From CAYLSV01 sp964386435 (GTDB lineage: Bacteria > Planctomycetota > Phycisphaerae > Tepidisphaerales > Tepidisphaeraceae), in contig CAYLSV010000012.1 of NCBI GenBank assembly GCA_964386435.1, positions 1-58,807 on the forward strand: DNA of 58,807 nucleotides, read 5' to 3'. Both the position numbers and the translations under genes were made by a program. A model generated the notes under the pieces. The model did not search any database, was not told the origin of the DNA, and saw only the letters and a list, made by a program, of their open reading frames with translations. The stretch's first letter is position 1; each line of letters starts with the position of its first letter. Of this stretch, positions 25,343-34,405 are shown piece after piece.

Positions 25343-28117
25343 TTAGCGGTTCACCTGCGACGTCGTCGGCGGGCGGTAGACCTGGAAGCTGTTCAGCTCC
25401 TGCTGCTGCCCCTGCAACCGGCTGATGGCCAGCTCCATGTCGTAGAACTGCTTCTCCAGCCGGGTCCGCTTGTTCTCGAGGATGCGGTCGATTTCCTTGA
25501 TCCGGTCCTCGCGGGCAAGGTTCTGCTCCTCGATGCCCTTCTCGGCCTGCGTGAGCACGCCGGTGACCGGGTCGACCAACCGGTTGATCCGCTCCTCGAT
25601 CTTCCACGCCAGACCCAGGCCGACGATTTGCTCCTCGCCGTCCTCGTCGAGCTCGGTGCCGGTGAGGGTGAACAGGCGGGTGACGCTTTCGGCGTCCTCG
25701 GCCCACGCGGCGTCGAAGGCGGCCTCGTCGAAGCCGAGCGCGCCGTCGCGGAACGTCACGCCCACGTCGGCGAGCGTCTTGAACCGGCCGGCCCCGTCGA
25801 TGGTTTCCTGCAGCGCGCCGAAGACTTCGGTCTCCACCCGCAGCACCGCCGACTCGCCCAGCAGGATGCCGCGGCTCTCGGTGTCGACGTCGAACTTGGT
25901 GAACTCGGCCAGTGAGTTGCGCAAGCCGTTGAAGCCGTCGACGTACTCGTTGAGCTTTGTCTTGATCTGTCCGAGGTCACGCGCGACTTCCACGTCGTAC
26001 GGGCCGCCGGCTCGGGTGAGGCTGAGGGTGACGCCGGGGATGGCGTCCTTGACGTCGTTGGTCCGGCTCGTGACGGCCAGGCCCGCGCCGCCTTCGCCGC
26101 CGACGTAGGCGAGGGCGTCCTGGGCGGCGAGGATGCGTTGCACGTCGAGGCCGGTGGTGCCGCTGTTGATGTTCAGGCCCGCGTCTTTGCCGGTGCCGCG
26201 GCCGGAGAGGCTCAGGCGATAGGGCTGGCTGCGGCTGCCGTCGTTCATCACCGTTGCGGCCAAACCGAAGCCGGCGTCGTTGAGTTCGCTGGCCACGTCC
26301 GACAACGTGTCGCCGTCCTCAATTTCGATCGTCTGCTCGTACCGGCCGGTGATCGTCGGCGTGCCAAGCTCCGACTCGCCCGCGATCCGCAGGGCGTCGG
26401 CGACAAGACCTTCCTCGTCCTCGATCCGCAGCGTCTCGACGCCGCCGGTGGCATCGATCACGGTGAAGCCGTCGCCTTCGGGGGCAATGGTCATAATCAC
26501 GTCGACGCCCGCACCGTCGGCGGCCTGGTTGAACTCGCGGAGCAAGTCGCCGACGGTGCGATCGTCGTCGCCGATCTCGACCTCGAACCGCCCGCCGTCG
26601 GTGGCGATGACGGTGAATTCGCCGCCGCCAAGGCCCTTGCCGCCGTTGAGGCTTTCCAAAGGCGTGGTGTTGCCGATCCATTGCCGCTGCAGGTTGGCGC
26701 CCTCGGCCACCTCGTCGAGTCTGTAGGTGCCGGTGAGGCCCAAGTCGGCGGCGGTGGTGCCATTGAGTTCCTCGATGCGGAAGTTGCCGCCGTTGTTGGA
26801 GATGTCCTCGAGCGTCAACCCGTTGCCGGCATCGTTGATGCGGGCTTTGACGTCAAAGTTGGCGTTGTTGATCGTGCGGACGATGTCCTGCAGCGAGCCG
26901 CCGGCGGTGTTGATGTCGCGGCGGGTGCCGCTGCGGTCGGTGATGCGGATGCCGCCAGTCTCGTCGATCCCGTTGCCGGTCGCGCCGCCGAGGTTGCGCA
27001 GCAGCACGCTCCCGGCGTCGGCGAGCAGCGAATTGCCGCGGCGGATCGGGTCGTTCTGAGCGCCGACGATGCCGAGTTGGTCGGCCGCCGTCGAGCCGGG
27101 GGCGTTCTCGATCCGCAGCGGCGTCGTCACCGGCAGCAGCGGATCGGCCGTCTTGTCGAGCACCATCAGGCTCTTCTCGTCGCTCGGGTTGATCGACAGA
27201 TTCGCCTTGCCGCCGGCGGCCTGGCCGAACTTGTCCATCAAATCCTCGACCGTCGTCGCCCCGGCGAAGTCGACGGTGAACGTCGTGCCGTCAATGAGCG
27301 TGACGTTCAGGTCGGCCTGGCCGGCGGGGGTGAAGTCGATGCCAAGGTCGTCGTTGAGCGCCTCGAGCCGACTCTGGCGGCCGACCTGCACGGTGGCGTC
27401 GCCGGTGACTTTGCGGTTGTTGGTGTTGATCGTGATGCCAAGCTTTTCGGCGGCATCGCCCTCGACGTCGCGGATGATGAACCGCGTGTTGCCGTCGTCG
27501 GTCTTCTCCTCCAGCACGAGCCGGTCGCGATCGACGTAGGCGTCGATGTCGACCTCGTTGCTGTTGGTGATGGCCTCGGCGAGCTCCTGCAGCGTTTCGT
27601 AGGCCCCGACGTCGAAGTCCTGCTTGCCCTCGCCGCGGTCCTGGATGCGGATGATGCCGCTGGTAATGCCCTCGCCGCCGAGCAAATCGCGCATGCGGGT
27701 GCCGGGGTCGACGCGGCCGTTGCCGAGTTCGACGGTGATGTTGCCGGCGGCGAGCGGGGCGTCGGGAGTCGAGTAGCCGCGGCTGACGCTCTGCTGGGCG
27801 GAGGCGAGGCGGCCGACGTTGACGCTGTAGCGGCCGGGGGCGGCGCGGGTGGTGGCGGTGGCGGTCAGGGCGTCGGGGTCGCTGGTGGTCGTCGTGTTCT
27901 TGCGGAAGCTGATCGGCCGGGCCAGGCTGGTGCCGACGCTCTTGAGGTTGTCGAGCTTGGAGGCGAGCGAGGCGAAGGCGTTTTTGCGGGTGGTGGCGTC
28001 GACCATCTGCCGCTGGATGACCCCGATCGGCCGCCGCTCAATGCTCATGAGCTGGTCGATGATGTTGCGCGAGTTGATGCCGCTGGCAAGCCCGACGCCG
28101 CTGGTGAGTGTGCCCAT
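25343..28117 (-). CDS. fliD: Flagellar filament capping protein FliD, unusually long
   Basis: The 924-residue product (MGTLTSGVGLASGINSRNII) has the FliD_N domain (RRPIGVIQRQMVDATTRKN), many hook IN-type inserts in the middle (for example LQDIVRTINNANFDVKARIN and LLREFNQAADGAGV), and the FliD_C coiled-coil end (LAREDRIKEIDRILENKRTR, ELAISRLQGQQQELNSFQ). FliD usually has 450-650 residues; the extra 300-400 are repeated IN-like modules facing outwards. It caps the growing filament and helps flagellin fold. A ribosome site GGAAGG precedes ATG 28117. A candidate FliA-type promoter lies just upstream. Confidence 0.9.
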   Translation of the reverse strand: MGTLTSGVGLASGINSRNIIDQLMSIERRPIGVIQRQMVDATTRKNAFASLASKLDNLKSVGTSLARPISFRKNTTTTSDPDALTATATTRAAPGRYSVNVGRLASAQQSVSRGYSTPDAPLAAGNITVELGNGRVDPGTRMRDLLGGEGITSGIIRIQDRGEGKQDFDVGAYETLQELAEAITNSNEVDIDAYVDRDRLVLEEKTDDGNTRFIIRDVEGDAAEKLGITINTNNRKVTGDATVQVGRQSRLEALNDDLGIDFTPAGQADLNVTLIDGTTFTVDFAGATTVEDLMDKFGQAAGGKANLSINPSDEKSLMVLDKTADPLLPVTTPLRIENAPGSTAADQLGIVGAQNDPIRRGNSLLADAGSVLLRNLGGATGNGIDETGGIRITDRSGTRRDINTAGGSLQDIVRTINNANFDVKARINDAGNGLTLEDISNNGGNFRIEELNGTTAADLGLTGTYRLDEVAEGANLQRQWIGNTTPLESLNGGKGLGGGEFTVIATDGGRFEVEIGDDDRTVGDLLREFNQAADGAGVDVIMTIAPEGDGFTVIDATGGVETLRIEDEEGLVADALRIAGESELGTPTITGRYEQTIEIEDGDTLSDVASELNDAGFGLAATVMNDGSRSQPYRLSLSGRGTGKDAGLNINSGTTGLDVQRILAAQDALAYVGGEGGAGLAVTSRTNDVKDAIPGVTLSLTRAGGPYDVEVARDLGQIKTKLNEYVDGFNGLRNSLAEFTKFDVDTESRGILLGESAVLRVETEVFGALQETIDGAGRFKTLADVGVTFRDGALGFDEAAFDAAWAEDAESVTRLFTLTGTELDEDGEEQIVGLGLAWKIEERINRLVDPVTGVLTQAEKGIEEQNLAREDRIKEIDRILENKRTRLEKQFYDMELAISRLQGQQQELNSFQVYRPPTTSQVNR

Positions 28118-28161
28118 GAGTGAATAATCCTTCCGCCCGACAACACGCCCGGCAGAAGAAG

Positions 28162-28189
28162 TTATCGGGTGTCAACCTGTGCCACTTGA
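28162..28189 (-). promoter_or_regulatory. Candidate FliA (sigma-28) promoter for fliD-fliS
   Basis: Minus strand: CCCGATAA (28169 to 28162) matches the sigma-28 -10 consensus GCCGATAA at seven of eight positions. Upstream is TCAAG, a partial match to the -35 TAAAG, with 16 bases between TCAA and CCCGATAA against a usual 15. It lies about 45 bases before the fliD start, a sensible leader length. Confidence 0.45.
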
Positions 28190-28217
28190 GCCGGTCGCAC
28201 GGGCAACTGTCGGAAGC

Positions 28218-28820
28218 TCACGGCAGCAGATCATCCACCGCCACCGCCCGCCCCGGCACCGCCAGCGGCTCGACGCGCTGACCCGAGGCCAGCGTCCGCA
28301 GGTCGGCGTAACGCCACTCGTTGTTCTCCTGCCGCGGTTGCCGGCGCACTTCCAGCGTCCGGTTCCGCAGGTTGAGTAGCCAGTACTCCTGATAACCGGC
28401 ACGGGCGTACCGGCGGAGCTTTTCCCGGCGATCAAGCACCAGCGTGGCGTCGCTCACCTCCACGACGAGCAGCACATCGGCCGGGTCATTGCTCGGGCGG
28501 CGGCGGTCGCCTCGCAGCAGCGTCGCGTCCGACTCCGGTTCACTGTCGCCCAGCCGCTCGGGCACCTGCACGTTGAGGTAACGCTCCCCCTTTACCGCCA
28601 ACTCGCCCAGCGCATCGGCGACCAAGCCGACGGCGATCTTGTGCGGATCGCTCATCGTCATCTTCTCGTAAACCTTTCCCTCGATCAGTTCGACCCGCTT
28701 GTCCCCAAACGCTCCAGCCTCATACGCCGCGTGGTACGCCCGCGGCGTCCACGGCACCTCGACCGGCAACGGATCAACCTCCGTCTCGGGCAAGACAGCA
28801 GGCTTGGTCAGGCTCCACAT
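28218..28820 (-). CDS. Uma2 family endonuclease-like protein
   Basis: The 200-residue product is a Uma2 (DUF820) protein of the PD-(D/E)xK fold: KRVELIEGKVYEKMTMSDPH, then EPESDATLLRGD, then the catalytic region VLLVVEVSDATLVLDRREKL and YARAGYQEYWLLNLRNRTLE. The E-V-S, D and K residues needed for catalysis appear intact. Uma2 genes are highly multiplied in planctomycetes and cyanobacteria, often near mobile DNA; the natural role is not settled. A related palindrome copy (28841-28938) lies immediately upstream. Confidence 0.88.
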   Translation of the reverse strand: MWSLTKPAVLPETEVDPLPVEVPWTPRAYHAAYEAGAFGDKRVELIEGKVYEKMTMSDPHKIAVGLVADALGELAVKGERYLNVQVPERLGDSEPESDATLLRGDRRRPSNDPADVLLVVEVSDATLVLDRREKLRRYARAGYQEYWLLNLRNRTLEVRRQPRQENNEWRYADLRTLASGQRVEPLAVPGRAVAVDDLLP

Positions 28821-28840
28821 CCCGCGATTCTACCCCATCA

Positions 28841-28938
28841 AGAAGCCGAGCGGCGAGCACACGCAACCACCCGGATCAGGCTCGCAACGACGTGCGACGC
28901 TCGATCCGGGTGTTTGCTCCGCCAGCCCCCTGGCCTCT
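28841..28938. repeat. Degenerate long-palindrome family copy
   Basis: Starts AGAAGCCGAGCGGCGAGCAC and ends with an imperfect inverse (GCCAGCCCCCTGGCCTCT); the ACCCGGATC and GATCCGGGT segments near the middle are conserved with the copies at 22.7, 37.7 and 57.6 kb. It lies between the Uma2 gene start and the rpsD end. Confidence 0.72.
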
Positions 28939-28952
28939 GACCGAGAGACGGT

Positions 28953-29549
28953 TTAGCGGTAGAACTCGATGATCAGGTTCATGTTCACCTCGAACGGCAC
29001 GTCCTCGACCGTCGGGTCGGCCGTGACCTTTGCCTTGAGGTCGGCCGGGTTGAACTCCAGCCACGGCGGCACGGCATGGCCGGCGAGGGTTTCCATGTTC
29101 TCGCGGGCGCGGGGCTTGGCCTTTTCCTTGACCGTGATCTCCATGCCCGGCTCGACCTTGTAGCTCGGGATGTCGACCCGCTTGCCGTTGACCAGCACGT
29201 GGCCGTGGTTGACCATCTGCCGGGCCTCCCAGATGCTGCGGGCGACGCCCAACCGGCGCATCACGTTGTCCAAACGGCGCTCCAGGAACTGCATGAACAC
29301 CGTCGCCGTGTTGCCCTTGTTCTTCTTGGCCTCCTCCAGGCTGCGGCGGAAGGGCTTCTCCAGGACGCCGTAGTGGTAGCGGAGCTTTTGCTTCTCGATC
29401 AGGCGGACGCCGTACTCGGTGTTGCGGCGGCCGCGGTAACCATGCTGGCCGGGGAGCTGCAGCTCCTTCGACGTGTGCTTGGGCAAATCAGCAATCGGCA
29501 CCCCGACGCGGCGGGAAAGGCGGACCTTGGGTCCGGTATAACGGGCCAT
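28953..29549 (-). CDS. rpsD: 30S ribosomal protein S4
   Basis: The 198-residue product (MARYTGPKVRLSRRVGVPIA) is complete: the S4 N-terminal domain with KEKLRYHYG-like segment (EKQKLRYHYGVLEKPFRRSL) and the S4 RNA-binding fold (RRLDNVMRRLGVARSIWEAR, QMVNHGHVLVNGKRVDIPSY). It is a primary 16S rRNA binder and, in many bacteria, a translational repressor. Here it stands alone rather than in the alpha operon with rpsK and rpoA. Start ATG 29549 has an AGGAAAC ribosome site. Confidence 0.97.
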   Translation of the reverse strand: MARYTGPKVRLSRRVGVPIADLPKHTSKELQLPGQHGYRGRRNTEYGVRLIEKQKLRYHYGVLEKPFRRSLEEAKKNKGNTATVFMQFLERRLDNVMRRLGVARSIWEARQMVNHGHVLVNGKRVDIPSYKVEPGMEITVKEKAKPRARENMETLAGHAVPPWLEFNPADLKAKVTADPTVEDVPFEVNMNLIIEFYR

Positions 29550-29685
29550 GATGTTTCCTATCAATCTCAGGACAAGTGCGGCACGCCCAGCCCCAAATGC
29601 ACGGGGACGCGACTTCTGCACGGGGCAGCGAAACCCGGCGTGGTCTTGAGGCACACCGGGCCGACAGGATAGGCACGCCCCAAGC

Positions 29686-31611
29686 TCAACGCCGGCGGAT
29701 CAGCCCCAACCCAGCCGCGGCGAGCAAAGCCAGCGACGTCGGCTCGGGGACGGCCGTCAGCACGAACTGCCCCAGCAGCCGCGGCTCCAGGTTGGTGATC
29801 GCCGTCGGGTCGGCCAGGAACTCGGCATCGGTGTACGGGTCGACCGCCCACGTCGTCACGACCAACTCGCCCGGCTGTGCGACGGTGCCGTCGGCGAGAA
29901 CCGTCTGCTCGAAGGCGATGTCGTACTCGGTCCAGCTGAAGTTGTGGGCCATCACCCAATCGCCCTCGACGAGCCGGCCGGTGACGCCGGCGAAGTCGTC
30001 GACTTGCGGCAGGTTGTCATCGAGGCCGAACGGGTCGTTGCCGAACAAGTCGGCCGTGCCGTTGAGGATGCCCTCGACGAAGTCGTCCTTGTCGTCGGGC
30101 ACGTCGTCCAAATCCGGGGCGATCGGCAGCGTCTGGTAGAACGCGAACTGCTCGGGCGTGATGAACCCCGCGGCGAGCCCGAGGTTCGCGACGTTGGGCC
30201 CGAACCGGCCGTCGAAGAACGCGATCGGCCCGGTGACGATCTCCACGGCCCCCGAATCGATCTGCCGCGTCGGGTCGAACAGCTCCTGCGGCGTGGTCGC
30301 CGGGCCGTCGGTGTAGGTCACGTTATTGACCACCGTGCCGTGGAAGTCGCCCGCGAGGAACACGACGTTCTGGATGCCGTTGTCGCGGATGTGCGAGAGC
30401 AGCTCGGTCCGGTCGGCGGCGTACCCCTCGGCCCGGTCGGCGCTGGTGGGCGTGCCGAAGGTCTGCACCGCCTCGGGCACGACGACGAACTTCCACAGCA
30501 CGCCCTCGTCCTGCGCACTCGACAGATCCGCCTTCATCTCGTCGAGCTGGGCCCGGCCGAACAGCGCGCGGCTCGGGTCGAACCGCTGCTGCTCGTAGCT
30601 GAGCAACGCCGCCACGTCCGCCGGGCCGGGGTTCGTGAAGTTCACCACCGGCTCGGCGAGCTGGGCGTCGCGGAAGCTGCGGGCGTCGGTCACCTGGATG
30701 TTGGCCGTGCCGCCGTGGCGGACGTTGCGGTAAAGCTTCAACTCCCCGGCCGTCCGGGCGTCGCCGGTGTCGCCGTAGCGTTGGGTTTGGTACGGGTGGT
30801 ACTCCTGGTATGCCTGCAGCGCGTCCTCGTAGACGACGGTGTCGTTGACGAACTGGGCGTTGCTGGGCGTGAACAGCGGCCGGGTGTCGCTGCCGATGTC
30901 CGGGGCGTCGGGCGAGAGGCCCGGCAGCGCGCCGCCGGCGAAGTTGTCGACGATCTCGTGGTCGTCGATCGTGCCAAAGCTGGGGGCGCTGGCGTTCACC
31001 TGCTGCATGAACGTCGGCACCGGCGCCCCGTCGACGATCGGCCCGCCGAAGTCAGCAAGCAGCCGGTCCCGCGTGATCTCCGAGTGCTTGGCCCGGAACT
31101 CGGCCAAGCTTCGGGCCTGGCTGCTGTTGATCGCCGGCGTCGCCAGGTCGGCGTAGATCGTGTCGCCGGTTTTGAGGAAAAAGTCCAAATCGCGGTCGGC
31201 CACGTTCTTGACCACCGGGAACGGCGGGGCCTGCTGCCAATCGGTGAGCTGCCCGAACCGCAGCGGCGCCCGCACGCCCGCCGCCGGCAGCGTCGTGAAC
31301 TCGCCGGTCGCCGTCGAGCCGTCGGCGGCGCGGGCTCGGTAGAAGTAGTCGGTGCCCGGCAACAGGTTCTCGGCAAATGCCTTGGCCGGCACGCCGCCCA
31401 CGCCGGTGCCGCCACCGGGGGCAAGGGTTTGGAACGAGCCGAACGCCGAATCGGTCGAGAGCTCAAAGCTCACGCCCTCGCCGCCGGCCCACAGGACGAC
31501 CGAGGTGTCGGTCACGTCGCCGCTGGCCACGCCGTTGAACAGTTGGGCCGAGGCCGGCAGTGCCATGGCCGTCGAAAGTGTGGCGACTGCCGCGGCCGCG
31601 AGATGGTGCAT
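29686..31611 (-). CDS. PhoD-like alkaline phosphatase with PEP-CTERM tail
   Basis: The 641-residue product from ATG 31611 has a signal peptide (MHHLAAAAVATLSTAMALPA, cleaved near SAQ). A PhoD N-terminal domain follows (GVASGDVTDTSVVLWAGGE), then the metallophosphatase core with FFLKTGDTIYADLATPAINS, GTIDDHEIVDNFAGGAL and NVVFLAGDFHGTVVNN, which carry the metal ligands. It ends VPEPTSLALLAAAGLGLIRRR-like (VPEPTSLALLAAAGLGL then RRR), a PEP-CTERM sorting signal, so the enzyme should be processed by an exosortase and held at the cell surface. Its likely use is releasing phosphate from phosphodiesters or monoesters outside the cell. Confidence 0.9.
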   Translation of the reverse strand: MHHLAAAAVATLSTAMALPASAQLFNGVASGDVTDTSVVLWAGGEGVSFELSTDSAFGSFQTLAPGGGTGVGGVPAKAFAENLLPGTDYFYRARAADGSTATGEFTTLPAAGVRAPLRFGQLTDWQQAPPFPVVKNVADRDLDFFLKTGDTIYADLATPAINSSQARSLAEFRAKHSEITRDRLLADFGGPIVDGAPVPTFMQQVNASAPSFGTIDDHEIVDNFAGGALPGLSPDAPDIGSDTRPLFTPSNAQFVNDTVVYEDALQAYQEYHPYQTQRYGDTGDARTAGELKLYRNVRHGGTANIQVTDARSFRDAQLAEPVVNFTNPGPADVAALLSYEQQRFDPSRALFGRAQLDEMKADLSSAQDEGVLWKFVVVPEAVQTFGTPTSADRAEGYAADRTELLSHIRDNGIQNVVFLAGDFHGTVVNNVTYTDGPATTPQELFDPTRQIDSGAVEIVTGPIAFFDGRFGPNVANLGLAAGFITPEQFAFYQTLPIAPDLDDVPDDKDDFVEGILNGTADLFGNDPFGLDDNLPQVDDFAGVTGRLVEGDWVMAHNFSWTEYDIAFEQTVLADGTVAQPGELVVTTWAVDPYTDAEFLADPTAITNLEPRLLGQFVLTAVPEPTSLALLAAAGLGLIRRR

Positions 31612-31715
31612 CTTCGTGGCCGCGAAGCTATCCGGTCCGGGTTGGCGTCGTGCGAACTTCGTGTGTGCTGTTCGTGAGCAGGGCCCGCCGCACCTTCGAC
31701 CTATCGTCGTCGCCC

Positions 31716-32732
31716 GTGCCGTCGTCCGCCGCGACCAACTTGCCGCTTGTCGATCGATTCGGGCGGCGATTTGGCAAGCTGCGGGTGTCGCTGACGCACG
31801 CGTGCAACTTCCGCTGCACCTACTGCCGCCCGGCGACGGGCGTGGCGGTGCCGCCAACGGACGAACTGCTGAGCTTCGATGAGATCGTGCGGGTCTGCCG
31901 GGTGGCGGTGGGGCTCGGCATGCGGCGCATGCGGCTGACCGGCGGCGAGCCGCTGGTGCGGCCGGGCGTGGCCGATCTGGTGCGGCGACTCCGCGACGTC
32001 GGCGTCGAGAGCGTCGGCATGACCACCAACGGCAGCCTGCTGCCCGGGCACGCCCCGGACCTCGCCGCCGCCGGGCTGGCAGGGGTCAACATCAGCCTCG
32101 ACACGCTCGACCGGCAGCAGGCGGCCGAGCTGGCGCGGGCGGACGTGCTGCCGACCGTACTCGCGGGCATCGACGCTGCCCTGGACGCTCGGCTGGCGGT
32201 GAAGCTCAACACGGTCCTGATGCCGGGCGTCAACGACTCGCCCGACGATTTGCTGGCGTTGGTGCGGTTCGCCGGCGAAAAGCGGGTGCCGCTGCGGTTC
32301 ATCGAGTACATGCCGATGGGCCAAAGCGGCACCGCCAACGGCGGCACGACCGCCACGCTCACCGCCGCCCAAATCCGCCGCCGCCTTGCCACCGCTGGTA
32401 TTGAACTCGCCCCACAACCGCGGCCCGACCCCACCGACCCCGCCGCCCCCTGGGCCACCGTCGACGGCCAATCCATCGGCTTCATCCACAGCGTCAGCGA
32501 CCACTTCTGCGGCGCCTGCGACCGCATGCGCCTCACCGCCGAGGGCGGCCTGCGGCCCTGCCTGCACCAGGATGCCGAGGTCGATCTCCGCCGACCCCTC
32601 CGTCAAGGCGGCACCGACGACGACATCGCCGCCACCTTCACCCAAGCCGCCGCCCTGAAGTGGGCCGGACATCAAATGAATGCCACCGTCCCCCTCACCG
32701 TCCGCCGCGAAATGGTCACCATCGGCGGCTGA
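31716..32732 (+). CDS. moaA: GTP 3',8-cyclase (molybdenum cofactor biosynthesis protein A)
   Basis: From GTG 31716 the product is 338 residues. It has the radical SAM cluster motif CNFRCTYC, the SAM-contacting RLTGGEPLVRPG, the second cluster cysteines in CGACDRMRLTAEGGLRPCL, and the C-terminal GG (EMVTIGG) needed for activation with MoaC. It turns GTP into 3',8-cyclo-GTP in the first step of molybdopterin synthesis. A TTG 24 bases downstream in frame is an alternative start. No other moa genes are adjacent. It is divergent from the phosphatase gene. Confidence 0.95.
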   Translation: MPSSAATNLPLVDRFGRRFGKLRVSLTHACNFRCTYCRPATGVAVPPTDELLSFDEIVRVCRVAVGLGMRRMRLTGGEPLVRPGVADLVRRLRDVGVESVGMTTNGSLLPGHAPDLAAAGLAGVNISLDTLDRQQAAELARADVLPTVLAGIDAALDARLAVKLNTVLMPGVNDSPDDLLALVRFAGEKRVPLRFIEYMPMGQSGTANGGTTATLTAAQIRRRLATAGIELAPQPRPDPTDPAAPWATVDGQSIGFIHSVSDHFCGACDRMRLTAEGGLRPCLHQDAEVDLRRPLRQGGTDDDIAATFTQAAALKWAGHQMNATVPLTVRREMVTIGG

Positions 32733-33056
32733 GGTTTCGGACGCACGTGGAGCTGACGCAGCACGGTTTGGCAACCGTCGAGCTCGACCCGTCAGGCGCT
32801 TTCAGCGCCAGCACGTGCTCGCCAACGCCTCGACCACAGCAGCCTGCAGCCTCGACAGGAGAACACCAACGTCTCCGAGCAGGCGTGCTGCGACGGGCCC
32901 GCTCCTCTTGGGTCCGCAACGTCTACGCCGCCATCGAACCCTTCGGCGGGCGGATGAGAAGCCTGTCCGCTGCGTGGGGATCAGACTCTTGTTTTCGTCT
33001 CAGATGCCCATCCGGGCCTAGCTGGGGCGGGGTGGCGGTTCGTGCCGATAAAGGAA

Positions 33057-33110
33057 AACCCCGCCGGTCGTGGGGTTCGGTTCGCAAGAGAGCCACGGCC
33101 TGGCGGGGTT
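33057..33110 (-). terminator. Candidate intrinsic terminator
   Basis: Inverted arms AACCCCGCC (33057-33065) and GGCGGGGTT (33102-33110), extended by further pairing inside. On the minus strand the hairpin is followed by TTTTCCTTT, as in an intrinsic terminator; on the plus strand it is followed by a weaker GATTTGTTT. It could end a minus-strand transcript coming from mraZ or a non-coding RNA in between. Confidence 0.5.
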
Positions 33111-33253
33111 GATTTGTTTGGCGAGAAGACTCGCCATCGCGTCGGTGGGGTCAGCGGGGACGTCCTAGATGCCCTGCATGGCTCCCGCTGAGCCCAGCGA
33201 CGTGTTTCGTTCAGGCGAAATTTTGTGGCACAACGAAAGAGACCTCGGGCCGG

Positions 33254-33303
33254 GGTGACGGATGAACCGGACGGGGATCCTCCCCGCCGACGCATCCGTC
33301 ACC
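33254..33303. repeat. Isolated palindrome
   Basis: Arms GGTGACGGATG and CATCCGTCACC are exact inverted copies with an inner pair GGGGATCC/TCCCC. No gene overlaps. A second short hairpin (GGCGGACCTTCCGGTCCGCC) follows within 10 bases. Confidence 0.65.
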
Positions 33304-33689
33304 GCCGGAGAGGCGGACCTTCCGGTCCGCCACCCGCGTTCCGCCGCATGGCGCAACGTGACACAACCTTTGCACGTCGCCACGACCCCAGGGGGCCGAT
33401 CCATCACGCGGCATTACTGGCCATTCCCCGTCCCATCCTTGAACTAGCAGCCTCCCGAGTTGCGGCGAATCGCGTCAGTCAATCCCTGACCGGTTCCCGT
33501 TCTGGCCGAGGCCAATCGGGGACGCGAAACGTGCCGCTCGGACGCCGAACATCATGTTCGGCCACGACCCACGGTTGCCCGCGATCGTCGGCCGCGCCGG
33601 TGTTTGGCCCGGTCGCTATGCCTTCCAACTTCGCCTGATTGTCAATTCCGTCTCGTGCCGGGCCGTTGGCCCGCGTGTTTCGTGTTGCC

Positions 33690-34187
33690 TCAGCCCTCGC
33701 CGTTGCGGAGGCGCTCCATGGTCGCTTCCATCTCGTCGGCCAACCGGTCTTCCTCGGCCCACCACGCCTGCCGGTCCCAGATCTCGATGTGGTCGGCCAC
33801 ACCGAGCACCGCCACTTCCTTCGACAGCCCGCAGCGGGCCATCGCCCGGTCGGTCATCATCACGCGGCCGGCCTTGTCGGGGGCAACATGGTTGGCTCGG
33901 GCGACGAGCGAGAGGTCGAACTCCCGCTGACTCTTGCTCTGGACAATGCCCCGCTGTTGCCGGGTAACCAAGTGCTGGAAGTACCGGTCGGGGTACAGCC
34001 AGAGCTTTTTATTGACGCCGACCATCATCTGGAACGCCTTGCCGTGGGTGTCGGGGTCCAGCGCGCGCCTCAGGACCGCCGGGATGAGCAGTCGGCCTTT
34101 CTCGTCGATCGACACCTCGTGGGTGCCGGAGAGGAAGGGTTGCTCGATCGCGGTCGCCGTCGTCGCGGCTGGGGGTTGGGCCTCCAC
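33690..34187 (-). CDS. mraZ: Transcriptional regulator MraZ
   Basis: The 165-residue product has two SpoVT/AbrB-type half sites: FLSGTHEVSIDEKGRLLIPA (residues about 18-37) and ARANHVAPDKAGRVMMTDRA. The second should end in a similar beta swapped hairpin. MraZ normally binds repeats before the division and cell wall (dcw) cluster. Here no mraW or ftsL follows; instead a FtsQ-like gene lies upstream with perfect DnaA boxes between. An N-terminal extension of about 15 residues (MEAQPPAATTATAIE) is unusual. Confidence 0.92.
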   Translation of the reverse strand: MEAQPPAATTATAIEQPFLSGTHEVSIDEKGRLLIPAVLRRALDPDTHGKAFQMMVGVNKKLWLYPDRYFQHLVTRQQRGIVQSKSQREFDLSLVARANHVAPDKAGRVMMTDRAMARCGLSKEVAVLGVADHIEIWDRQAWWAEEDRLADEMEATMERLRNGEG

Positions 34188-34405
34188 TTGGGTGCGAACC
34201 TCTCGATCTCATGCCCGCCGAGGGCCTTCAGGTGCTCCGGCGGATGCCGCGTCCCACTGTGGGGCGGCGATGTGGGGAATATACCCGCGCCGTCCCACAT
34301 CGCAAGCATCGGCGAGATGCAAGTCTGATTTCACCGAACACCTTCCGATCGCCCGCCGCCGATCGCCGTTCTGGCGCTGCGGCAGTCCGATAATCGAGCC
34401 CAGCG

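Larger units (their letters stand above)
32733..33689. other. Long region without a convincing gene, several hairpins
   Basis: About 957 bases between moaA and the mraZ end. Open frames here have no family features and look like chance. Visible structure includes the hairpin GCGCTTTCAGCGC near 32797, the strong hairpin at 33057-33110 (terminator-like on the minus strand), complementary segments GGGTCAGCGGG and CCCGCTGAGCCC around 33150-33195, an exact 11-base inverted pair at 33254-33303, and GGCGGACC...GGTCCGCC near 33312-33330. The pattern suggests non-coding RNA or palindromic repeats rather than protein. Confidence 0.5.

Noticed and set aside
28170..28200. TGGCACAGGTTGACA before fliD as a sigma-54 promoter.
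   Set aside because: The -24 half TGGCAC is present but the -12 GC is CA at the required distance. The FliA-like box just beside it fits better.
32725..33120. GAGGTTTCGGACG after moaA recalls the start of tmRNA.
   Set aside because: No tag frame ending in alanines, no TTCGANTCC acceptor end with matching stem was found, so there is no support for tmRNA.
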